NCBI RefSeq assembly: GCF_000019185.1
Contig: NC_010334.1
Span: 1,116,001 to 1,180,000, forward strand
Length of the DNA stretch: 64,000 nt
Source: Shewanella halifaxensis HAW-EB4
GTDB taxonomy: Bacteria > Pseudomonadota > Gammaproteobacteria > Enterobacterales > Shewanellaceae
Reading direction: 5' to 3'
Of the stretch, positions 44,408 through 51,795 are shown piece after piece. Both the position numbers and the translations under genes were made by a program. The number at the start of each line of letters is the position of its first letter. Within the stretch, counting starts at the first letter, position 1. Under the pieces are notes generated by a model. The model was given only the letters and a program-made list of their open reading frames with translations, was not told the origin of the DNA and ran no database searches.

Positions 44408-45940
44408 TTAACGCTGCTGAAGCTTAAACAACCACTTACCATAAAGGTAAATACCAATTGCTGAGATGCTACCGATTGCGGCGATAATATACCAAGCCAT
44501 ACCTATGTCATGGGTGTTATATAAAAGCGTTGTCAGTGCTTGTGCACTCTCACCAGTATAGGCAACCAAAGTTGTAAAGGCTTCGCCTTGTGGAATCGCA
44601 CTGATATCTGCTGCGCTCATTCCGCGTTCGGCCAATAGTTCGCGAGAAAAAACTTCTTTTGATGCATACATCTCGTACAGTTTAGGGCCAAAGTAACCTT
44701 CAAGCGTCCAACCGATACCCTGCGGTAACATTACAAAGCCCAAGTACATGGCTTTTTTACCTTCTGGTGCGATATTACCCATAAACTCATTTTTCTTTGG
44801 GCTGATCATCATCTCACCGAATGAGAACATCGCAATCGCAAGAACAATCATCCATGCCGCGTTTGTCGCACCAATCAATACGAACGCCAAAATACTCAAC
44901 AAGCAGCCGGCTAGCATGGCTGTCGTGATACGATATTTAGCGGTTAATGCGGCAACCAAGAAACAGGTTGTCATGATCATACCCGCGTTCAGGTTTAGCA
45001 TGCCCTCAGGCATCACCTTAGTACCGGTATTATCGAGTCCAAGCCAGAATTGGAAGAAGCCATTAGAGGTACCGTCTGGTCCAAATAGTGACGTCACAAT
45101 CACACTGGTATCGACCCACTCAGAAATATGGATTGGTAACACATCAAATAGCGAGTTGAACAGGAACCAAAAACCCGCAAAAACTAACATATAGTAGATA
45201 ACGATAGGCTTTTTGAGTTCGTGTAAGGCATCACGCCAGAGTGCTTCTTGGTGGATCTCTCCGGCTTTAATCTTACGGTTTCTCTCCATACGCTCTTCTT
45301 TACCTGGCTCTTTATAGGCGAGTAAGAATAGGAAGTTAAGCGAGATAATTGCGGCACAGGCATAAAATACATTATCCCATGATAGCTGGCGCATATGTAC
45401 GGCAACGAGTGGTCCTAAGAAACCACCGATATTGACGACTTGGTAGAATATTCCCCACGCCATCGAGGTGTTTTGTCGACCTGTAGAAAGGACTAATGTA
45501 CCTTGGATCCCGGGCTTAAATATACCGGTACCGCCCGCAAGTAATATGGCACCAAAAAGGAAACCATAAAAGCTGGGGAAGAAGGCCATCACTAGGTAGC
45601 CTGCAATCTTGATAATAGTCGAGGCGAAAATAGTCTCTTTATAGCCAACTCGGTCCGAGATCCCGCCAGTAAAAACAGGGATAAAGGTCTGCATAAATGC
45701 CCAGATGGCAATAATAATACCGTAATCGCTTAGGCTAATGCCCAAACCGCCTTCAGAGACGGGAGCCTTTGCATATAAGCCTGCACTGGCCTTGACGCCG
45801 TAATAGGCAATTCGCTCAACCAGCTCCATGCCACCGACAATCCAGAAAATGTAACTTAAGCTGGCAATAGAAGCCCACATACCTAGCTGCTTAACTTCCC
45901 TTAGGTCGTTATCTGCATAAGCATCGTTCGAATCGCTCAT
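44408..45940 (-). CDS. MFS transporter related to the POT/PTR2 oligopeptide family
   Basis: Inner-membrane carrier of 510 aa with 12-14 helices. The N-terminal ELVERIAYYGVKA segment corresponds to the ExxERFxYYG motif of proton-coupled peptide transporters, but with Ile-Ala in place of Phe-Ser. The conserved loop FTGGISDRVGYKETIFAS, which follows helix 2-3, is present. Long cytoplasmic loop with EPGKEERMERNRKIKAGEI near 215-235. The divergence from the canonical motif means the substrate may not be di- or tripeptides. It stands alone, with a 426-bp upstream gap. Confidence 0.87.
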   Translation of the reverse strand: MSDSNDAYADNDLREVKQLGMWASIASLSYIFWIVGGMELVERIAYYGVKASAGLYAKAPVSEGGLGISLSDYGIIIAIWAFMQTFIPVFTGGISDRVGYKETIFASTIIKIAGYLVMAFFPSFYGFLFGAILLAGGTGIFKPGIQGTLVLSTGRQNTSMAWGIFYQVVNIGGFLGPLVAVHMRQLSWDNVFYACAAIISLNFLFLLAYKEPGKEERMERNRKIKAGEIHQEALWRDALHELKKPIVIYYMLVFAGFWFLFNSLFDVLPIHISEWVDTSVIVTSLFGPDGTSNGFFQFWLGLDNTGTKVMPEGMLNLNAGMIMTTCFLVAALTAKYRITTAMLAGCLLSILAFVLIGATNAAWMIVLAIAMFSFGEMMISPKKNEFMGNIAPEGKKAMYLGFVMLPQGIGWTLEGYFGPKLYEMYASKEVFSRELLAERGMSAADISAIPQGEAFTTLVAYTGESAQALTTLLYNTHDIGMAWYIIAAIGSISAIGIYLYGKWLFKLQQR

Positions 45941-46366
45941 AACTATCCCTTCAAATGTTTTAATTATTTATATTTATTTTGTATGTTTTTTTTATTGTGT
46001 TGGTTTTGGGTTTATTGACCGTGTCATTCTTTACCAAAACGCTGCAAGCTTGTAATTGCAGCAGACACTTTACCTAATTTGCTTTAAACACCAAAGTGTT
46101 AATTGTGTTCTATTGAGGCTGAATGTTTTAAACGAGAATAAAACGTGAGCAGATGCTGCAAAAATTAGCCTAAATGAAACACTAAATTAGGGAGGGACTG
46201 CTTAGGTAAGCATTGGTTTGTCAACAAGTTGCTATAAAAAAAGGGGTGTTTTGTTGTCGTTGCTCGCCGAGTGTTAGCGCCTAAAGTGAGTGATGTGAAA
46301 AATATTGAAGTCGCCTTGAATTTAGCTGAGGGTAGCCTGTATTGCTGAGCTGTCAGCTAGGCTACG
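45941..46366. other. 426-bp intergenic region between lrgB and the POT-like gene
   Basis: No gene seen. A hairpin GTAGCCT...AGGCTAC with inner AGCT/AGCT (46332-46365) directly follows the lrgB stop and may end that operon, although no T-tract follows. The remainder is AT-rich leader or promoter sequence for the transporter. Confidence 0.45.
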
Positions 46367-47056
46367 CTATTTTAATATGGCGGCAAATAGGGGGGCACTT
46401 AAGACCATGGCTATCCCGGTAAAGATCATGGTTAGGCTGGCAATAACCCCCTCTTGTCTGCCTATTTCACTCGCCTTGGCTGCGCCCGCACCGTGTGCCG
46501 ATGCGCCTAAGGCTACCCCTTTGGCCACTGAGCTGCGAATTTTAGCCACTTTAAACAGTGGCTCACAGATTAACATCCCCATAATTCCTGTAAGCAGTAC
46601 CAGCATGGCTGTCAGCTCGGGGACTCCGCCAAACGCCCCGGTGGCTTCGATGGCAAAAGGCGTCGATACCGAGCGCACCATTAAACTGTGGGAGATCTGT
46701 GCCGGCATATTGGTTAAATGGGCCAATCCCCATGATGAGGTTACCCCCAGCAATAGTCCAGTGATCACCCCTAGGGTCAAGGTTAAGGGGTACTGTTTGA
46801 TAAGTTGCCTCTCACGGTAAATTGGTACCGCAAACGCTATCGTTGCGGGAGTGAGCATTGCGGCTAACCAATGGGTATAGGTAAAGTAATCTGTAACCGT
46901 AATGTTTAAGTTAATCACGACCAGCAAGATAAGTACCGGGGCAACAATAATTGGGGCAAACCACACTTTGCGTTGACGACGATAGAGGGCCTTGCTGGCG
47001 TAGTAGCCTACCAATGTTAAGACCAAACAGAATATACCTATGGCTGAGTGGCTCAC
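46367..47056 (-). CDS. lrgB: LrgB/CidB family membrane protein
   Basis: Inner-membrane protein of 229 aa, the partner of LrgA. It has about seven helices and the family segment SVSTPFAIEATGAFGGVPELTAM near 125-147, ending in KGVALGASAHGAGAAKASEIG. The start is GTG at 47056 overlapping the lrgA stop as GTGA. LrgAB homologues affect murein hydrolase export and, in other bacteria, glycolate or pyruvate transport. The divergent LysR gene is the probable regulator. Confidence 0.9.
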   Translation of the reverse strand: MSHSAIGIFCLVLTLVGYYASKALYRRQRKVWFAPIIVAPVLILLVVINLNITVTDYFTYTHWLAAMLTPATIAFAVPIYRERQLIKQYPLTLTLGVITGLLLGVTSSWGLAHLTNMPAQISHSLMVRSVSTPFAIEATGAFGGVPELTAMLVLLTGIMGMLICEPLFKVAKIRSSVAKGVALGASAHGAGAAKASEIGRQEGVIASLTMIFTGIAMVLSAPLFAAILK

Positions 47057-47538
47057 GCTGCTTTCCTCTCTTTACTCGGTAAATCGACACGCTGTAGCGG
47101 TATAATTTGAGCTTTTGAAGACGCTAAGTGTTTTCTTAGGTGCTTTTTACGCTCATATTTAAATAGCCTATCTACGGTAAATGCTGTGCCTAACAGCACG
47201 CAACTGCTCGCAATTAGCATAGAGCCAATAAGCACCACGCCATAATGTTCAAGTAGATCTTGGTATTTAATCACAGCAACCACGGGAGGAATAAAAAACA
47301 GTAGCAGATCGCCAATTAGCCAGCTTGAACCTAGATTGACACTCGTCTCGGGCAGTAACTTACTGGCCAATAGTAACAATAAGATCCCAAGGCCGATAAC
47401 ACCACCGGGGATCGGGGAGTTAACCTGGTCCGCCAAGATTTGACAGCCCCAAGCAAACAAACAAAGAAGGGCTATCTGTGTGCCAGTAAGGGCTTGGTGT
47501 TTAAGGTTAACCTGAGCACGTTTGGCAAGGCTTGCCAT
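47053..47538 (-). CDS. lrgA: LrgA/CidA family membrane protein
   Basis: Holin-like inner-membrane protein of 161 aa with about four helices. The start at 47538 (MASLAKRAQ) has GGA seven bases upstream; an in-frame TTG at 47550 adds four residues. The LrgA pattern NSPIPGGVIGLGILLLLL is at about 41-58 and the basic C-terminus follows. It overlaps lrgB by four bases and is divergent from a LysR regulator. Confidence 0.88.
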   Translation of the reverse strand: MASLAKRAQVNLKHQALTGTQIALLCLFAWGCQILADQVNSPIPGGVIGLGILLLLLASKLLPETSVNLGSSWLIGDLLLFFIPPVVAVIKYQDLLEHYGVVLIGSMLIASSCVLLGTAFTVDRLFKYERKKHLRKHLASSKAQIIPLQRVDLPSKERKAA

Positions 47539-47646
47539 GATGAGTTCCAAGTGAGCAAATAGGATGATTTAGCATGAGTTTACGCTTGCTTAATTAATAA
47601 AAAAAATGAATATTAATAATGTAATCTATAAATTTTGGTTATCTAA

Positions 47647-48549
47647 ATGGATCTTAAAGCGCTGCACTATTTTACCCAGGTCGTTGACGCAGGTGGTTTT
47701 GCCAAGGCGAGTCGCAATGTATTTCTCACTCAACCCGCACTTTCTAAGGCGATTAAAGCCTTAGAGGAGGAGCTAGATATGGTGTTGCTGGAGCGAGGAA
47801 AACGCGGCACCCAGATTAAGCTTACTGCGGCTGGGGAGGTGGTATATCGTCACGCAGAGCTGTTGATGTCACAGCGCCAATCCATGCTATCTGAGCTGGA
47901 CGCACTGAAAAACCTGACGGGCGGTACATTGAAGTTAGGCTTGGCGCCCCTTGGCAGCGCCGAGTTATTTGCCCCGGTGATTGCCAAGTTTAGGCTGCAA
48001 TACCCTAAGGTGGATATGCGGTTGTTGGTTCGTGGTGGTATTGAGCAAACCTTAGCCCTACAGAAAGATGAGATTGAGTTGGCGACCGGGATTATCGAGT
48101 TTGATGGTGAATTCGACGGGTTAAGGATCCGCAATGATCCTATGGTCGTGGTTGTGCCTAAAACCCATGCCCTAGCTGAATGTAAGGAGCTGCAACTTAA
48201 AGACTTACAGTCTCTTTCGCAGGTGATGTTTGAGCCTGAATATGCCCTCTATGAGTTGATCTTAAACGCTTGCGATAAAGCCGGTTTTATTCCCGCGGAA
48301 ATAACACGAGTCAGTCATGCCGATTTTGGTATCGCACTGGTCGCGGCAGGCACTGGGATTATGGTGTTACCGCAAATCATTGCCGAGCGTTATCGCGTCG
48401 ATGCGGTGGTCAATGTGCCGCTTGCGGCACATGATCTCAGGTGGGAGCTGTCGCTATTTTGGCGCAAGCAGCAGAGCCTCTCTTTTGCGGCAAAGGCGAT
48501 GATAGAGCTAGTTAAGCTGCAACTAGAACAGACTGCCGTGCCCGAATAA
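47647..48549 (+). CDS. LysR-family transcriptional regulator
   Basis: DNA-binding regulator of 300 aa, divergent from lrgAB. The winged HTH covers residues 1-60 (HYFTQVVDAGGFAKASRNVFLTQPALSKAIKALEEEL), followed by the periplasmic-binding-like effector domain (about 90-295). The last 64 bases of the gene and 21 bases beyond it are duplicated in tandem. It probably controls lrgAB; no inducer can be read from the sequence. CidR and similar LysR proteins control cidAB in Gram-positives. Confidence 0.92.
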   Translation: MDLKALHYFTQVVDAGGFAKASRNVFLTQPALSKAIKALEEELDMVLLERGKRGTQIKLTAAGEVVYRHAELLMSQRQSMLSELDALKNLTGGTLKLGLAPLGSAELFAPVIAKFRLQYPKVDMRLLVRGGIEQTLALQKDEIELATGIIEFDGEFDGLRIRNDPMVVVVPKTHALAECKELQLKDLQSLSQVMFEPEYALYELILNACDKAGFIPAEITRVSHADFGIALVAAGTGIMVLPQIIAERYRVDAVVNVPLAAHDLRWELSLFWRKQQSLSFAAKAMIELVKLQLEQTAVPE

Positions 48550-48655
48550 TGCAGAGCTCCCCTCGAATTGTGTGGCAAAGGCGATGATAGAGCTAGTTAA
48601 GCTGCAACTAGAACAGACTGCCGTACCCGCATAATGCAGAGCTCCCCCCGAATTG
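48486..48655 (+). repeat. 85-bp tandem duplication spanning the lysR 3' end
   Basis: Two consecutive 85-bp copies (48486-48570 and 48571-48655) differ at about four positions. The first contains the last 21 codons and stop of lysR plus 21 bp downstream; the second is an untranslated copy. It is recent or under weak constraint. Confidence 0.9.
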
Positions 48656-48685
48656 GGCTAAGCAAAATAAAGAGTGGGTAAAACA

Positions 48686-48729
48686 AAAAGCCTAGCTCGG
48701 TTTACATCTATCGTAAAAGCTAGGCTTTT
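48686..48729. terminator. Terminator between lysR and the yqaE-like gene
   Basis: AAAAGCCTAGCT and AGCTAGGCTTTT enclose a 20-base loop with an inner TTTAC/GTAAA stem. The minus-strand tail CTTTTTGTTTT is the better T-tract, so it serves the small minus-strand gene; the plus side is TTTTGGGG. Confidence 0.8.
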
Positions 48730-48760
48730 GGGGGGGATATCGGGTCTTTACTTCGCAAGT

Positions 48761-48788
48761 AGCTACTTAGTAATTAGCTACTTAGTAA
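48761..48788. repeat. 15-bp period tandem duplication at the yqaE-like stop
   Basis: AGCTACTTAGTAA occurs at 48761-48773 and 48776-48788. It duplicates the last codons and stop of the minus-strand gene, so the downstream copy would read ITK-stop. Confidence 0.75.
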
Positions 48789-48942
48789 CGACCCAGAGCG
48801 CGTGTAATACGCCTGGCACAAAGAAAAGCAGGCAGAGAATAATGTTGATCAATAGGTCTTTACCTACACCACTTTTTAAAAAAACCGCCACAGGTGGTAG
48901 TAGAATCGCGATGATGATGAGTAACAGCTTGTTGGTATCCAT
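48778..48942 (-). CDS. YqaE/Pmp3 family small membrane protein
   Basis: A 54-residue protein too short for most gene callers. It reads MDTNKLLLIIIAILLPPVAV..., with two transmembrane helices joined by the short loop LKSGVGKDLLIN and the second ending PGVLHALWVV. This is the Pmp3/YqaE pattern (PPVAVFL ... PGVLHA). GGGA lies about eight bases before the ATG on the minus strand. Family members respond to salt or membrane stress; function in bacteria is unclear. The gene has its own terminator downstream. Confidence 0.9.
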   Translation of the reverse strand: MDTNKLLLIIIAILLPPVAVFLKSGVGKDLLINIILCLLFFVPGVLHALWVVTK

Positions 48943-49102
48943 GTCGTCATTCCCTTTTTCAGTTTCGAGAGCCTATTGCGCTAGGTACAGGCGCTTGCCA
49001 GTAATAGATATTGATTTAAATTTAATATAATTTAGCGCTTGTGTAAACGTGATAGCCTTGCCTTGCAGGTTGAATGGATAAAGCTTAAAAAGGGGAACCG
49101 TA

Positions 49103-49696
49103 TTAGCTGTACTGCTGCTTTTCGCTAAAATGAGTCACGCTAAAGACTTCGACCTTCATATTAGAAGACCAATAGTCTCTGTCCCAGCCCCCCTTGGCTT
49201 TGAGTGCCTCGATAAACTCTTTAGGCTCAGGTAATTGCTGCCAAACCTGTGGCAGAAACACGGCTCTTCTATCGCCTTCACTTAACACTAAGCCTAATGA
49301 GTTCCCCTTAAGATAGCGCTGCAGTTCCGCCTGCTCATTGACTTCGACCCCTTGCATCTCTGACAGAAGGGAGAGCTCTATGCGAAGGGAGTTAAGTTGA
49401 GATTCGACTAAGGGGGGAAAGCGTCGATCGTTGAAGGCGCTGCTGGTTGCGAGTGCGGGCAGTAGCTCGGTAATCGGACGGTCAGATTCAATATGACCTA
49501 TGCAGCCCTTGAGCTCTCCATCTAAGGTTAGGGTAACGAAGCAGCCAAGTTTTAGTTGCTCAAGCCCACCATCGAGTTGCCGTTGTTTTTTTACAACATA
49601 GTCAGGGTAAAAGGCTGCAATAAGCGTGTCACGGACTATAGTTAGCAGTTGCCGCTTCTCTGATTGGCTGAGTTTAACGGCTGGCAAAGCTGGCAT
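49103..49696 (-). CDS. AmmeMemoRadiSam system protein A (AMMECR1 family)
   Basis: AMMECR1-domain protein of 197 aa. The conserved core is LKLGCFVTLTLDGELKGCIGHIESDRP (about 48-75), containing LKGCIGH, the family hallmark; FLPQVW near 149 follows. It overlaps the MEMO-type gene upstream by 23 bases, so the two are translationally linked. AMMECR1 has unknown biochemistry. With the MEMO and radical-SAM proteins it forms the three-part AmmeMemoRadiSam set. Confidence 0.92.
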   Translation of the reverse strand: MPALPAVKLSQSEKRQLLTIVRDTLIAAFYPDYVVKKQRQLDGGLEQLKLGCFVTLTLDGELKGCIGHIESDRPITELLPALATSSAFNDRRFPPLVESQLNSLRIELSLLSEMQGVEVNEQAELQRYLKGNSLGLVLSEGDRRAVFLPQVWQQLPEPKEFIEALKAKGGWDRDYWSSNMKVEVFSVTHFSEKQQYS

Positions 49697-50483
49697 AGCC
49701 GACGACTCGATTTTTGTCTCCGGCGGTGTCGCCGGAGTTTTGATAACTCAATTGGGTAAGGCACAGCTGGTGACGTTTAAGTTGCAGCATTAGTGCGTTG
49801 AGGCAGAAGCTTCCGCAGGCTTGCTCGGGGAAGATAGTTTCCAGCCCCTGTAAAATTTTCTGGCAAGTTAGCTTGTCGAGGTGAGTCGCTTCAGCATATC
49901 GATGAAAATGACTTAAGTCTGTGCTTACCACCACTAAAGTTTCCTCTCCTCCCCATAGTTGCTCTAATAGCTTTGCCGTCTCTTGGGGATCGCTCTCGCC
50001 AATTAATAGTGGAATTAGCTCAAATTGATTGAGGCAATGCTGCAGGAACGGCAGTTGCACCTCGAGGCAATGCTCTTGCTGGTGGGGAAGGTCTGAGACA
50101 GTAATATGCGGATTAGACTCCAACATCTCCACGCTGCGCTTATCAATGCTTATCTGACCCAATGGCGTTTCAAAATATTGGCTTTGTGGCAGCGCGCCTC
50201 CCTGTAGGTAAACTCGATGGGCAGGGCCGATTAGCAGCACCTTGTTGACGGTAGCAGCCATCGACTCAATCAAGACGTAAGCATGGGCTGCGACTAGGCC
50301 TGAATAGATATAACCTGCGTGGGGCACAATAATGACTTTAGCTTGGGAGTGCTGAGTATTTGCTTGGCTAATAAGGCTCATTCTAGCCCGAGCTAAATAG
50401 CCCTCGAGCATTGCCCTAAGCTCATCAGGAGCAGCTGGGTAGAATAGACCCGCAACCGCAGCGGGGCGAATTGAAGTAAACAT
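49674..50483 (-). CDS. AmmeMemoRadiSam system protein B (MEMO1 family)
   Basis: MEMO-family protein of 269 aa, related to extradiol dioxygenases. Candidate metal ligands: IIVPHAGYIYSG (His about 54), LIGPAHRVY (His about 86) and VVSTDLSHFHRYAEA (Asp-Leu-Ser-His, about 188-192). Starts MFTSIRPAAVAGLFYPA, the usual N-terminus. Human MEMO1 binds copper or iron, and its bacterial role is unknown. It is divergent from the radical-SAM gene with a 73-bp shared promoter gap. Confidence 0.92.
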   Translation of the reverse strand: MFTSIRPAAVAGLFYPAAPDELRAMLEGYLARARMSLISQANTQHSQAKVIIVPHAGYIYSGLVAAHAYVLIESMAATVNKVLLIGPAHRVYLQGGALPQSQYFETPLGQISIDKRSVEMLESNPHITVSDLPHQQEHCLEVQLPFLQHCLNQFELIPLLIGESDPQETAKLLEQLWGGEETLVVVSTDLSHFHRYAEATHLDKLTCQKILQGLETIFPEQACGSFCLNALMLQLKRHQLCLTQLSYQNSGDTAGDKNRVVGYASFASR

Positions 50484-50556
50484 AGGCTGATGAGCTCAAG
50501 ATTTTAAACTAGGCTTTAAGTATAGCTCACTGAGATAGCGCCCTTGGGACGTATTT

Positions 50557-51666
50557 ATGTCTACAAACCACGGAGTGATTACGACCGATAATAGCGATAT
50601 TTTTACGGTAGAGACTCAGTACTGGCACAGGCTCGATGACGGCCGAGTGCAGTGTGATCTTTGCCCTCGGCATTGCCAGCTCAGAGAGGGTAAGCGTGGG
50701 GTCTGTTTTATCCGGCAAAACATCGATAATCAGATAAAGCTCACCAGTTATGGTCGCTCCAGTGGCTTTTGTATCGACCCTATCGAGAAAAAACCGCTAA
50801 ATCATTTCTATCCTGGAAGCTCAGTACTCTCATTTGGCACCGCGGGTTGCAACCTTAGCTGTAAGTTTTGCCAGAATTGGGATATCAGCAAATCGCGAGA
50901 GTTCGATACCTTAGGAGCAAAAGCGATGCCCGAAGATTTGGCATCTGCCGCTAAACGCATGGGCTGTAAGAGCGTTGCCTTTACCTATAACGACCCGGTT
51001 ATCTTTCATGAATATGCCATCGATGTTGCAAAGGCCTGCCATAAACTCGGGATCAAGGCGGTCGCAGTGACCGCAGGTTATATCTGCCCTGAGCCCAGAG
51101 TTGAGTTTTTTAAGTTTATGGACGCTGCCAATGTCGATCTTAAAGGTTTTACTGAAGATTTTTACCATAATATCTGCGGCGGGCACTTAAGTGATGTTCT
51201 CGATACCTTGCTCTATCTGCATCATGAAACTCAGGTCTGGCTTGAGCTAACCACCTTACTGATCCCCGGGGAAAATGACTCCAGCAAAGAGTTAGAGCGC
51301 CAGTGTCGCTGGATAAGCGATAATCTAGGCCCAGATGTACCGCTGCATTTCAGTGCTTTTCATCCCGACTTTCACATGATGGATACCCCCGCGACTCCCG
51401 CTTCAACCTTGACACGGGCAAGGGAGATAGCCATCAATCAGGGATTAAACTTTGTCTATACCGGTAATATTCATGATCCAAGTGGTGGCAGCAGTTACTG
51501 CGCTAACTGTAAAAAGTTGCTGATAGCTAGAGATTGGTACGAACTGGGCGAGTATCACTTAGATAATAGCGGTCGGTGTGACTATTGTGGCACTCAGCTC
51601 CCCGGTTGCTTCGATGGGCCGCCAGAACATTTTGGCCGACGCAGGATCCCCGTTTCAATTAGCTGA
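50557..51666 (+). CDS. AmmeMemoRadiSam system radical SAM enzyme
   Basis: Radical SAM protein of 369 aa. The cluster motif is C98-X3-C102-X2-C105 in GTAGCNLSCKFCQNWDIS. An N-terminal Cys set (C33, C36, C40, C50 in CDLCPRHCQLREGKRGVC) and a C-terminal set (YCANCKK and CDYCGTQLPGC) suggest extra metal or Fe-S sites. The family resembles pyruvate formate-lyase activating enzymes but no glycyl-radical enzyme is nearby. It is divergent from the MEMO and AMMECR1 genes. Substrate unknown. Confidence 0.92.
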   Translation: MSTNHGVITTDNSDIFTVETQYWHRLDDGRVQCDLCPRHCQLREGKRGVCFIRQNIDNQIKLTSYGRSSGFCIDPIEKKPLNHFYPGSSVLSFGTAGCNLSCKFCQNWDISKSREFDTLGAKAMPEDLASAAKRMGCKSVAFTYNDPVIFHEYAIDVAKACHKLGIKAVAVTAGYICPEPRVEFFKFMDAANVDLKGFTEDFYHNICGGHLSDVLDTLLYLHHETQVWLELTTLLIPGENDSSKELERQCRWISDNLGPDVPLHFSAFHPDFHMMDTPATPASTLTRAREIAINQGLNFVYTGNIHDPSGGSSYCANCKKLLIARDWYELGEYHLDNSGRCDYCGTQLPGCFDGPPEHFGRRRIPVSIS

Positions 51667-51720
51667 GTCGATGAGACTGATAACAGCATCTGTGAGCATC
51701 GAAAACAGAAAGTAAAACAA

Positions 51721-51766
51721 AAAAACCATCTAATATTATGCTGATTGCGATTAGATGGCTTTTTAT
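51721..51766. terminator. Terminator between the radical-SAM gene and the M60 protease gene
   Basis: AAAAA-CCATCTAAT and ATTAGATGG-CTTTTTATT with a 15-base loop; A and T tracts on both sides suit the convergent genes. Confidence 0.88.
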
Positions 51767-51795
51767 TAAAAGCGGCTTATTGTATGGCTAACCGC

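Noticed and set aside
48571..48655. Second copy of the lysR tail as a separate small gene
   Set aside because: It lies after the lysR stop and has no start signal; it is a duplicated 3' end only.
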